Source of the DNA: Mytilus trossulus
Lineage: Eukaryota > Mollusca > Bivalvia > Mytilida > Mytilidae
Assembly (NCBI RefSeq): GCF_036588685.1
Contig: NC_086376.1
Coordinates: 10,865,911 to 10,929,910, forward strand
Length of the DNA: 64,000 nt
Reading direction: 5' to 3'
Shown here: piece by piece, positions 43,118 to 53,627 of the stretch
How the letters are laid out: each line of letters begins with the position of its first letter
Numbering within the stretch: position 1 is the stretch's first letter
Notes under the pieces: model-generated
What the model saw: only the letters and a program-made list of their open reading frames with translations
The model's database searches: none
Told to the model about the DNA's origin: nothing
Program-made: the position numbers and the translations under genes

Positions 43118-45124
43118 GTAAGTATTAGTGGCCATTAGTGGTCACAACTGCACCAGAATAAGGACACTTCGTTATATGACAAATCTTTTTAGAAAAAACT
43201 CATAAAAAACGAAACTTTCTACAAAGAAGTTACATCATATTGAAATTCACAATATTTGTATTTGTTCTAATATATATATAGCATGTCTACATATTAAATA
43301 ATTATTCTTAGAAACGAGAATATACCAACTTAGCAATATATCATGTTTTAAAAATATTTCTTTAAAAAAAACTGTTGTTCTCCCTGGAAAAAAGTAAAAC
43401 ATGCTACATAACATTTGATTTAATATTGAATAATTGAAATTAAAAAAATTGAATCATTTTACAAAAAAGACTAGAAATATATAATATTCATTTTGCTAAT
43501 TCATTTGATTTATTTATCTTGTAGTATGATCAAAGAATTCGATATGTTAAAGAAATTAAAATAGCATACATTATCATAAATATTTATAAATTCTTGTATT
43601 TACTGATTACATCTGTATATGTGAAAGCACTTCAAATAAACATGAAGGTGACTTATTCAGAAACAAATCTACAGAAAATCTAGTATTTAGGACAAACTAT
43701 CAGGTATCTTAATGTTAATAGTTTTGAAGAAAAAAATATGTCAGTACATGTGTACTTTTATATTAAAGGATCATTAAATATCTTGACAAAATATAATTTG
43801 TTAAAAAAAAAAAATAATGAATTTACGAAAACAAAATATTTAAAAACTAAAGTATATTTGCATATTTATACCGATAGCAAATATTCATGCAATGCAAATA
43901 AATTATTCATAATTTTCTACAATTTATAAAAAAAATCTTTAATTTTTAAAGCTATATTAATTTTTAATCTGTTAATACTCTAATAGCATCCATATTTTTT
44001 TCGATTTTCTAAAATGTCCTGTTTTTATATCTTCAGTAACGAGAAGAATTGGTCATCCATACCAGAACAGAACCCCACCCAAAAGGAAGAAACCTCGAAC
44101 ATCATTCTCAAGGTTACAGATCATGGAACTAGAGAAACGGTTCCATAGACAGAAATATCTAGCCTCAGCAGAAAGATCAGCACTTGCTAAGGGTTTAAAG
44201 ATGACAGACGCTCAAGTTAAAACTTGGTTTCAAAACAGACGGACGAAATGGAGGTAATTTGTTTTCACTTCTATATTTCTTATACAATCCCGATGGCGCG
44301 GGGCAACCTGTTTTGTTAAAGCATCGTTAATTGTAAAAATAACGGAATTTGATGGGACCTCCATCAAAGTGAGAGGTTTAGCGCTATAAAATCAGGTTCA
44401 ATCCACCATTTTCTACATTTGAAAATGCCTGTGCCAAGTCAGGAATATGACAGTTGTTGTCAATTCGTTTAGTCTGTTTTATCCTTTGATTTTGCCATTT
44501 GATTAGGGACTTTCCGTTTTGAATTTTCCTCGCAGTTCAGTATTTTTGTGATTTAACTCTTTTTTTTAGACATTCCTTTAAGCTAAACTATTTATTTGCA
44601 TTATTCAGACTGCGCACAATTCGTTAAAATTTAAATTTTCAAACTAGTATGTCCAACTTTGATTTTTAATGCTTTTTTTAATAAATATAAAAAGATCTCC
44701 TGAGTGGAAGTTTTATAAGATAAATGTATGTATATTTAGAAACCTCCTGAAAAGGATATTTTGCAAATTTGAAATTGATGGGTGTTTCGGGTTTTAAACC
44801 ATGATACAAGAAGTATGGTGTTACAAATTTACTTCTTGCAGTGTACTTTAGCATTTTGAGTCCTTTTAGTAATTAAACTTGATACTTGAAATAACAAATT
44901 TAGATGAAATATATGTTCAACAGGTTTATAAATTATTTTTCAGACGTCAAACGGCAGAAGAACGGGAAGCGGAGCGTCAAGCAGCAAATCGTCTAATGAT
45001 GAGTCTCCAGTCCGAGGCTAACAAAACAGTTTACGATATCAGAGACCCTCTGTGTATGAGCAATTCGTCACTTCATGCTCTTCAGAATTTGCAACCTTGG
45101 GTGGATGAAAGTTCTATGAGTTAG
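42697..45124 (+). CDS. Tlx: Canonical Tlx homeobox transcription factor (3 exons)
   Basis: The orthologue-like TLX/Hox11 gene: a 272-residue predicted nuclear factor spliced from 42697-43117, 44037-44253 and 44944-45124. The ATG at 42697 (AAAGATGG) opens the only long frame. Residues 36-44, LSFGMSRIL, form the eh1-type Groucho-binding motif. The segment [14 protein letters not shown] stands where TLX proteins have a FPWM-type Pbx-interaction motif. [18 protein letters not shown] (142-159) leads into the homeodomain (about 157-216), with Thr47 in [12 protein letters not shown] and a helix region ([20 protein letters not shown]) that I recognise as near-identical to other TLX proteins. The C-terminus keeps [20 protein letters not shown] and [19 protein letters not shown] before the stop. 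In other animals TLX factors specify neuronal and organ fates; the role here is not deducible. It sits 18 kb downstream of its diverged duplicate, on the same strand. Confidence 0.96.
44037..44253 (+). CDS. Tlx: Tlx exon 2 (homeodomain)
   Basis: Acceptor TATCTTCAG and donor GTAATT. 217 nt, encoding homeodomain positions 1-56 plus two bases of the next codon. Confidence 0.95.
44375..44560 (-). repeat. Family B copy in Tlx intron 2 (minus)
   Basis: AGCGCTATAAAATCAGGTTC, CACCATTTTCTACATTTGAA, GTCAGGAATATGACAGTTGT and TTAGGGACTTTCCGTTTTGA. It has reverse orientation to the copies at 31108 and 46296. Confidence 0.8.
44944..45124 (+). CDS. Tlx: Tlx exon 3 (C-terminal tail)
   Basis: Acceptor ATTTTTCAG. 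It begins RQTAEERE and ends VDESSMS with TAG at 45122-45124. An upstream open frame from 44879 is intronic read-through. Confidence 0.95.
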
Positions 45125-45350
45125 CATATGGTCAGCTTTATTGCTTTATTTAGTTATGGTCAGTGAGTTGAAGAAAGGTGTATTAATTTGGAACTATTTG
45201 ATTTTAAATCAAACTGGCTACTTTATTGTTATTTTATGTTCATCTAAATTTATTAAAATTTTATTATCTATTGAATCATTATCTTATATATTTCTAGAAA
45301 TAGAAAAAGCATCAATATCGCAAAAAGAAAATTACTTAATGCTAGAAAAC

Positions 45351-45356
45351 AATAAA
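45351..45356 (+). terminator. Tlx polyadenylation signal candidate
   Basis: AATAAA 227 bp after the stop codon, in an AT-rich 3' flank. It is the first consensus hexamer seen on this strand after the stop. Confidence 0.4.
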
Positions 45357-45924
45357 TTAACGCTATACTTTACATTATAAACGATTTGACTATTATGTTT
45401 TGAGGCTTTTCAAAGATTAATTGTTTTGTTGCTGAATGCCGCATTGCTTTACGCAGCATAAGCGATAAAGGCGAAATCGCGACGATGATGTTTTTAAATG
45501 TTTATTCAAGATCATTCAAGTTTATTTAACTTTTGGTCACGAATGTAAATAATGAAGGTTACTAAAAAAACCGTGATGTGTGCATTTGAAACTGGCACAA
45601 CATGCATGTTTCATATGATTACCAGAGTATTGAGGTTTTAGATGTCTTGCTTGACGATATTTGAACGTGATTTAATTTCATATCCTTAAATCGTCGGAAT
45701 TTAACTTGGTAGAAGGTGTGCAGATTTAAGACATTTTCCCAACTTTTACGAATCTGGAAAAAAAGTAAAGGTTATCAAAAAAAAAGTTATGACAAATAAA
45801 TATAAAAAAAAAATCCATATAACACGAGCAGGAGATTTTTTTTACAAATGATAGTTCCAAGTTTATGTAACATGTTGAATTTATCCCACATATCTTCTAG
45901 TTAATTTCATATTTTTCTTTATCG

Positions 45925-46018
45925 GCTCTTTTAATGACTTGTTAGTTTCTGTGTCATTTGGTCTCTTATGGAGAGTTGTCTCATTAGCGATTATATCACA
46001 TCTTCTTTTTTTTATTTA
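45925..46018 (+). repeat. Family G fragment (plus)
   Basis: TTAGTTTCTGTGTCATTTGG, TCTCTTATGGAGAGTTGTCT, CATTAGCGATTATATCACAT, CTTCTTTTTTTT. Confidence 0.75.
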
Positions 46019-46295
46019 CTACTAGTATACATAATGGCTAATTTGAAAGGCCGTAAGTTAACCATTATATCACATCCTTTCAGTTTCATTTGGTCTAGGG
46101 TGAAATGTGTCTCTTGCATAGGTACCAAATGACAATATGATGACTTAAATATATCATTTATAAGCGATCTGTCTGCATCTTCTGGCATGTACCTTTAACA
46201 AATTTAAAGGTTTAGTCAATATGTTCTAATGTAACAACTTAAAGCAGTTATGGTTTCGTAACCTATCTTCGATATATCGTTATTTTGTGAATCGA

Positions 46296-46610
46296 ACTAA
46301 AAAGTAAAATCACAAAAATACTGAACTTAGAGGAGTCCATAATTACATGGCAAAATCAAATAACAAAACACATCAAAAACGAATGGACAAGAACTGTCAT
46401 ATTCCTGACTTGGTACAGGCATTTTCAAATGTAGAAAATGGTGGATTAAACCTGGTTCTATAGCGCTAACCCTCTGACTTTAATGACAGTCTCATCAAAT
46501 TCCGTTATATTTACATTGATGTGTTAAATAAACAGACACAATATATCAAATAGTCAAAATATGGGTACACCAGTCATCATCGTATAACAATCTTAAAAGG
46601 AACCATTATA
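46296..46610 (+). repeat. Dispersed repeat family B copy (plus)
   Basis: AACGAATGGACAAGAACTGT, CATATTCCTGACTTGGTACA, AACCTGGTTCTATAGCGCTA and GGGTACACCAGTCATCATCG align closely with the copy at 31108-31440. Confidence 0.85.
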
Positions 46611-46767
46611 TACTTAGTTAAACTCAGGAAAATTCTTATATCGTTCCACAGCAAAGGGCTACAAATGAGGTATATTATATGTAACTATAATTCGTGATTC
46701 TTTCTTCCGATAGTCTGACCATTCTGAATACCAACGTGTCGGCTCTCGCTAATGATTTTGAATATAG

Positions 46768-47000
46768 TTATCAAATGTACCAGGCTTATAATTTAATACG
46801 CCAGACACGCGTTTTGTCTACATAAGACTCAGACCAAAATAGTTAGAAAGCAAAATAAGTATAAAGTTGAAGAGCAGTAAGGACTGAAGACTCCAAAATG
46901 GTGTGCCAAATACGAGTAATATATGCCTGGGATAAAAAAATCTTTAGTATTTCGAATAATTCATACATATCATTGATATTCATGTCAACACCAAATTGAA
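46768..47000 (+). repeat. Dispersed repeat family C copy (plus)
   Basis: ACGCCAGACACGCGTTTTGT, CTACATAAGACTCAGACC, GTATAAAGTTGAAGAGCAGT and GGTGTGCCAAATACGAGTAA are present; the middle is partly deleted. Confidence 0.75.
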
Positions 47001-47324
47001 TTTACTTTTATATGGACCCTTCGTGCCTTATCAGGTTACCCTAGTCACGTGCGGTTTGTATTCTTCAAATGTGATTGTACGTGTTCTTTCTCTGAAAAGT
47101 CGGTTGTTTTTTTGGTGTGATATGTTGTATGGTCTAATGTTTACTTCAATAGATTTGTATTCCAATGGGAACGAAAAGTGCCCTCTTATGGCAGATATGT
47201 TTCTGATTCTATATTGAATAAAAAATACTTGGATAAACATCATCAAGACTAAATTAAACCATTGATTTTCCCGTTTGAATGGTTTAACACTAGTACTTTT
47301 GGGGCCCGTTATAGCTTGTTGTTC

Positions 47325-47452
47325 TGTGTGAGCCAAGGCTCTGTGTTGAAGGCCGTACATTGACCGATAATGGTTTACTTTTATGAATTGTTGTTTGGAT
47401 GGAGAGTTGTCACATTGGCACTCACACTGCATCTTCCTATATCTATAAACGA
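47325..47452 (+). repeat. Family G variant copy (plus)
   Basis: GAGCCAAGGCTCTGTGTTGA, AGGCCGTACATTGACCGATA, ATGGTTTACTTTTATGAATT and GAGAGTTGTCACATTGGCAC are close to the intronic copy at 24290-24412. The 133-codon minus ORF at 47031-47432 reads through it and is not a gene. Confidence 0.8.
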
Positions 47453-47834
47453 AACATCCACCACTTGGTAATAATTTGCACAGATCAATAAACGATATGT
47501 GTAATAAGTCTTAAAGAAAAAATTATCAGCCTCTATCTACTATTGCTAAATACAATTAGTGACCGATGTCTTTTCATTAGACCATGATTTCAGAGTTACT
47601 TATGGTGATCTTTATTTCGAGAAAAAAAAGGTCGACTTCTTTTTTATTTATGGTGATGTTATTTCTATTTGCTCCCTGCTATGCAGTTTACATTTCTCAC
47701 ATGACTCGATATGCAAAACGTAATTTGCATGTGTCAGACCCTTGTCAAGAGCCTGCAATTGAGTGATTGTCATTTTTTGTTGTATTATTTTGCTGTTCTT
47801 CACATTTGTTTTTCGTTTATTGTTTTCCATATAG

Positions 47835-48080
47835 TTGAAAATTGAGAATGGAAATGGGTAATGTGTCGAAGAAACAACGACCCGACCAAAGAGCAAAATA
47901 CACCCGAATACCACCAATTGATCTTAAACAAAGCGAGATAAATCCCGTCCCAAAAAGCCAGAGGCTCCTGACTTGGGAGAGGCGCAAACATGTTTTGTGA
48001 GATCTCAAACACACAGCGATACGCACAGTAAAACTCAGCTTAAAAGAAGTCCAAGTCCGATGTCAGAATAGGTAGCAAAG
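47835..48080 (+). repeat. Dispersed repeat family D copy, internally deleted
   Basis: TTGAGAATGGAAATGGGTAA, TGTGTCGAAGAAACAACGAC, AGCCAGAGGCTCCTGACTTG and GAGATCTCAAACACACA are the two ends of the 20005-20395 copy without the middle. Confidence 0.8.
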
Positions 48081-48084
48081 AAAA

Positions 48085-49440
48085 CTAAACAATATGACAA
48101 TGAAACATAAATTAACGCAGACGGAAAGATTGTGTCTTCATGCACTCATATGAAAATCAAGCACAATCCCTCCCGTTACAATGTAGGGGTTTAGTACCAT
48201 ACCGTTATAAAATATATGAGAACATAACCCGTGTCATGCCAAAAACTGTTTTATATAATATAAATGTGTTTATTTCTCATGTATTGAAATATTGTGTGGC
48301 TTTGGTCGAGACATCTCACATTATCGTGTCTTTCCTGTACATACTGATTGGGCATGCCGTTGTTTTATAAAATCTACTCCGAAATACAGTCACCGATAGC
48401 AGGTTGTATGGTGATATCAGTAGTTTACATTTTTGAACTCTCTTTTAGCAACTGTGAGCTTTATTCTACAGCTATATCTTATTCTAGTTTTCTTTGATTT
48501 TGTATTGCTGATAATACGTTATAGAATTTATAATGTGTGGTCGGAATAATGAAAGTATAGAAAAAGCTAGTTAGCCTCGCCTACATATTGCTTTGTCTCA
48601 AATCAGGAACTTTGTTAGTGGTTGGCTTTTGCCGTATATTTAGTTTTTTAATTTGTATTATGACAATTTTATTCTCGGTTTGATTGAATTTCTTAATCTA
48701 CATGTTTTGTGGTTGTTTGTGTTGTTAAGTTACTGTCTCGTTGACTTATGCCCCACGCTTCTATTTTTTCTCATTATTTATATATACTAAGAAAACATAT
48801 TTTTTATCCGTGCATGATCTATATTCTAAACTTTTAAAGCAATTGCAATAGCCTAAGGTCTATTTTGCACATGATTTAAAATGCGATAGAACAGGAATAC
48901 CAACAGTAAATCAAATCCAATATCTCAATTGTTGCTGCGCATTTCATAATTATCCTTCATCAGGAATACTTGAATTGACCAAAACTGACATTAAATATAC
49001 ATCGGTTCTATTTTTATTTGTGGGATAACATTTCTTTTTTCGTATGTTGAACTGTAGATAAAGTTCATGCTTAATACAATTATGCAATTAGATTAATAGC
49101 AATATCAATTGCGAGTCTAGAGCTTCGGGCGTCATTGAAGATAATGAAAAAATGGTTATTTGAACTCACTGGTTATACAGCTTTATTTTTTAAAGAACTG
49201 TACTTTTTGTCGCAACAAAAGTTAAGACATATAACAATGGATACACGTTTAATCAGTATAAAAGATGCAATTCGCTCACGGGTTCATGATATCTTTTTAA
49301 CGAACCAAAGTCTATCCATTGTATCTCTTTGATATATGTTGTCTATAATTTGAATAAATGAGAAGCAAAACTAGTCTCTGACGGACATGTGCGTTACCAT
49401 TCAATTTTGTCATTTTAGCCGGTATACTTAAATTTGCAAT
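48085..49440. other. Intergenic DNA, no supported gene
   Basis: Contains domain-less ORFs (48140-48370, 49135-49332). The 48590-48780 stretch (TTTAGTTTTTTAATTTGTAT, TACTGTCTCGTTGACTTATG) is probably a dispersed repeat without a second copy here. Confidence 0.3.
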
Positions 49441-49444
49441 AAAG

Positions 49445-49735
49445 CGCGGTCTGGCTAGTCACAAAACCAGGTTCAAATCACATTTTTTTCTTAGAATGTT
49501 CTGTACCAAGTCAGGAATATGGCAGTTATTATCTAATAGTTTGTTTCTATGTATGTTGCATTGATTGTTAATTGTTTTTGTTGCACTTCAGTCTTTTCCT
49601 GTTTCTTTGTTTTTCTCTTATAGTTGAGGTGTTTCCCTCGGTTTTAGTTTGTAACCCGGATTTGTATTCTCTCAATCGATTTATGACTTTTTTTAACAGC
49701 GGTATACTACTGTTGCCTTTATTTACCTGCAGACT
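49445..49735 (+). repeat. Dispersed repeat family A copy (plus)
   Basis: GGCTAGTCACAAAACCAGGT, TACCAAGTCAGGAATATGGC, TTTCCCTCGGTTTTAGTTTG, TAACCCGGATTTGTATTCTC and AGCGGTATACTACTGTTGCC. Confidence 0.85.
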
Positions 49736-49799
49736 CGGACGCTTAAAGCAATATCGCAGCCATGTCTGATTACAATTCGTCATGCAGTTTCAGAGGTGA

Positions 49800-50740
49800 T
49801 CAAGAAAAGGAAAAAAATGTATAAAGTAACGAGAAACTCAGAGACATACGACAGACGACAGACGATAAAAACAGTGATAACTTCAAAAGTACAGCTTCGG
49901 TCATAAGACACAAGCACATTTGTACGGTATGACGCTATTTCAGGCAATAAGTTTGGAAATTAAAATGACAGCAAAAGCCATTTTTTAAAGTTAAAACACT
50001 TGAGGAAAACGATGTTATTACTTGATTTTTGTTCGTTAAATGACATCGATGTCGTCATACCATAATTTAAATATAAATATAATACAATGCTGTAATTGCT
50101 ATTGCTTCAGTTTGTCTCCTGTTCTCCCGGGGATGTTTTTTGATTGAGATTAACATTCTAAGAATATTTCATTGCCGTTAGATGCTGGTTTAATTTATTA
50201 ACGTTGAATCCATTGTCTTTATTGAAAATGAAAAAATAGTACAAAAACAATATATCTTTAAAACCCACAATCCATCATATAAGATAATTGATTTTTCAAA
50301 TATAGTATTGCCTAAGTACGTCATATTGTTTCAATATTGTAACGTTAATTTGACGTAGGATGAGGTACGAGTCGGGCCTCCCGCATCTCGAGCTAATATT
50401 TCAAAACCAACTTCATCTATTATTTAAACACTATTATCTTAATCGGAAGATCGTTGTCTAAATGGGCGCTCACAACAAATTAGTTTCTAATTACTTGTCA
50501 ACCCTATTGGCCATTTAAAGTGACTTATTCACCAATCCATTCTCTTTATGGCCAAGTTAACAATAGCCTCATTATTTATCGCAGATGCTTTGAAGTCTAA
50601 CCGAAGTCAGATGTACTAGCCTAAGACAAGCGACTTTTTTCAATTAAGTTTCAAACAAGTAAAGATTGTTGCCATCAATAACATTGCAGATGTTTTGGCT
50701 GTGGATAAGTAATTGTCTGAATGTTCAAATTTTGTTACGT
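49800..50740. other. Intergenic DNA; candidate non-repetitive block 50400-50640
   Basis: No ORF of note. From about 50400 to 50640 the sequence is dense in homeodomain-type cores and mixed words (CAAATTAGTTTCTAATTACT, GTCAACCCTATTGGCCATTT, AACAATAGCCTCATTATTTA). It could be an enhancer for the Tlx pair, which is a guess from composition. Confidence 0.3.
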
Positions 50741-50762
50741 ACACTAATTAAATTTTAAACCA

Positions 50763-51228
50763 GACAATTAGAATAGTTTTTTATTTTTGCCTTAAGTGGT
50801 ATTGGTGTCTTGGTTGAATTTCTGCCAATGCTTGTTACCGATGTCGCTAGTAAACGCTTAAAAAACTCAAGTTTCTGTTTAGTGTAAACTATAGTGCTCA
50901 TCTTAATGTACCTTGTATAGCTGACTATGCGGTATGGGCTTTGCTCATTGTTGAAGTCCGTATACGGTAACCTATATATATTCTTAGTAATTTTGGTCAC
51001 TTGTGGAGAGTTGTCTCATTGACAATTAGAATAGGTTTTTTTTTTGCCTTAAGTGGTATTGGTGTCTTGGTTGAAGTTCTGCAAATGCTTGTTACCGATG
51101 TCGCTAGTAAACGCTTAAAAAATCACTTTTCGTTAACTGTAAAATAGAGGTCATCATAATGTACCTTTTATACCTGGCTATGCGGTATCGACTTTATTCA
51201 TGGTTGAAGTCCGTACGGTAACCTATAT
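50763..51228 (+). repeat. Tandem duplication of a ~257-bp family G unit
   Basis: AATTAGAATAG(T/G)TTTTT, GCCTTAAGTGGTATTGGTGT, CTTGTTACCGATGTCGCTAG, TAAACGCTTAAAAAA and the family-G core (CTATGCGGTAT, GAAGTCCGTA) occur twice, starting at about 50763 and 51020. The second unit is interrupted by the transposon and completed at 54475-54560. Confidence 0.85.
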
Positions 51229-51893
51229 TAGTCCATCAGCTGGTAGGGCAAAATTTCAATTCTGTGTTACACCCCAGGGTACCGCATTTTTTGGGTATAA
51301 ATTTAAAGAGTAATATATGAAGAATATTTTAAGAGGTGTTAGACTTTTGAAAAAGTGTCCAAAAGGGGTTAAAAGGGGACTTATTTAAGGGTATATCAAA
51401 AATTTTGTTTTGCACATATTTACAGAAAAATGTAAAACTAACCAATAATTCAGTACTATTCTTTTTATTAAATGGAACAAATCATATCTTATTAAAACGC
51501 AGGCTAATTTTCAATTAATTCTTAAATCGTAGAGGACCAAGAAAAAAGGGGGAGGGTAATTTCCAAAATTCATGATTTTGAATGAAAAGAAGCAAACGTA
51601 CTAATTTTCTTGATAAAATGGTATATTTTTTTATATTGAAACATAGTGTATAATGTAACTACAATGTAAAGGCTGTTGAAAAAAACCTTTAAAGGTAAGA
51701 AACAATAACATAGAATCAACGACAGACACAAACACAGGCAACTAGAAATGCACGATTCTGTCACAAATTTATACATCATATTCATGAAATAACTTACATA
51801 TTAAAACACACAAAACTGTCAGGGTTTCTATATCTCTATCTTTTAAAAAAAAAATAACAACCGAATCACTACATTTTAAGGTCACGCAGAAGG

Positions 51894-53085
51894 TCAATCC
51901 ATAGAATCATCATCAGTTTGGTCACCTGCATCTACCGAATTATCATTATCATCATTTCCATCATATTCGTCTTCATCGTTAGCAATATCAACGTTTTGAT
52001 AATCCTTATATCTACAAGCTTTCGAGCATTTACATACAGATATCTGTTCAGGATAAACCTTGTTGAAAACTTGAACATCTGTTGTTGGCACAAACAGCTT
52101 TAAATGAACAGCACTTCAGAATTATTAAAGCATCTAACGCTGGTGGTTGGTCTAGCCAACTGATACTGATCAAATCGTTCTAAACAATACAACTATAGTT
52201 GTTTAGCAACAGACCAGTGTTGTGTTTAAGAGCAGATTTCCAAATCTTCGTCTGAAAGCTGGATGGTTTAATGTGCTTTAACATTGCATTTTTTTGGGGG
52301 GGCAGTAGATGACAATAAATCTTTTTTGGTTGCATTTCAAAACGTTCTGATCTTTATTCATTGATATTTTTAATTTCGTAGCCATATATAGAACACGAAA
52401 ACCTCTCGAGTGTTTTGCCAACTCTTCGTCAACCTCTTCAAAATTTCACCACGATGGAATAGACCTTCCGAAAACACATAACGTGTCAAAAAGCCGAATA
52501 ACTTTGCTTTTTTTCCTTTACCAGACAACACACTTACTGAATCACAACCTGTACTGCCGTGAAATCCTGGCAGTTTTCTACAAACATTCTCACCAATCTA
52601 ACAGTGTTAGAATTGATATGCAACTGTGAAAATAGTAAGCCAATACTTCCACATCAATGTCAGAAGGTTTTATAACAATGGAGTCGTAACTTTTGTCAGC
52701 TGCATATTTTTGCATTAAGAAACATTTTGTAATCGGCTTCTTTCTGTTTGATTTGAGATAAAACCATTCTACGCTTTTTCATTTCCAACATTTATTTTTG
52801 GCACATACTTCCATGTGATACAAATAAATCAATACATTCAAGTGTAAATCAATAGGATTATTTACTCTTTTCCGAACCAAAGAATTCAACAAGAGCAACT
52901 TTGTTTTCCCCAACTAACAAACATTTCTTCCATTCCATGCAAAAAAAAACGAGTGTGATGGTCTAGAACTTATCTTAATGATTTGCCCTCCAAAGGACCT
53001 GCTGTTTTAGTTTCTTAATGGATATTGTTGGATACTAATCAGTGACAAAATCAATGCGGGACCTCTTTTCGAAACTAAAAGGATG
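51894..53085 (-). pseudogene. Transposon-associated protein, multiply frameshifted
   Basis: Reading the minus strand through shifting frames gives, in order: RSRIDFVTD(stop)YPTISIKK; WKKCLLVGENKVALVEFFGS; EADYKMFL; AADKSYDSIVIKPSDIDVEV then LAYYF; TGCDSVSVLSGKGKKAK (near 52557-52507); NFEEVDEELAKHSRGFRVLY; and a terminal VPTTDVQVFNKVYPEQISVC KCSKAC followed by an acidic tail ending at 51894. The order DRY..SIK, (E)EAD, PDTDV-like, TGCD-x-x-S...GKGK and a Cys-rich end is that of a large invertebrate protein family found in repetitive elements. Stops and frameshifts show that it is dead. The family is recognised from memory and its formal name is not certain. Confidence 0.7.
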
Positions 53086-53147
53086 GTTTCAGTTTAAATA
53101 AAGATTCTGTTAAGCGTTGGTTGTTAAATGTACATGAAATTGTTATC

Positions 53148-53480
53148 AGAGGTATCAAAATTATAATTCAGTATGCCAGACGCGCGTTTCGTCTACATAA
53201 GACTCATCAGTGAGGCTCATATCAAAATATTTGTAAAGCCAAACAAGTACAAAGTTGAAGAGCATTGAGAATCCAAAATTCCAAAAAGTTGTGCCTAATA
53301 CGGCTAATGTAGTCTATGTCTGAGATAAGATCATCCTTAGTGTTTCGAACAAATCAAAGTTTTATAAACAGGAAATTTATATAAATGACCAGATTATTGA
53401 TATTTATGTCAACACAGATGTTGACTACTGGGCTGGTGATACCCTCGGGGACGAAACTTCCACCAGCAGTGGAAAGAGCT
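53148..53480 (+). repeat. Family C copy nested in the transposon
   Basis: TATGCCAGACGCGCGTTTCG, TCTACATAAGACTCATCAGT, GTACAAAGTTGAAGAGCATT and the tail GGTGATACCCTCGGGGACGA, AACTTCCACCAGCAGTGGA. Confidence 0.8.
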
Positions 53481-53511
53481 TCAATATCCTTAAAATTCGA
53501 GATTTAGTAGG

Positions 53512-53627
53512 AAATTTGAATGAACGTCAAATAGTCAGTTATGAGAATTTTGTATCTCTTAGAAACCTAAGAACATAAAAAGTATGGCCAATTCTCATAA
53601 CTGACTATTTGACGTTCATTCAAATTT
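53512..53627. repeat. Perfect 38-bp inverted repeat, 40-bp loop
   Basis: The left arm 53512-53549 (AAATTTGAATGAACGTCAAA, TAGTCAGTTATGAGAATT) is matched exactly by the reverse complement at 53590-53627. It lies directly after the family-C tail inside the transposon. Confidence 0.9.

Noticed and set aside
47031-47432. 133-codon minus ORF
   Set aside because: Its N-terminal part is the reverse of a family-G repeat and the rest has no domain.
51894-52091. Acidic 65-residue ORF as a stand-alone small gene
   Set aside because: It is the surviving last frame of the frameshifted transposon gene.
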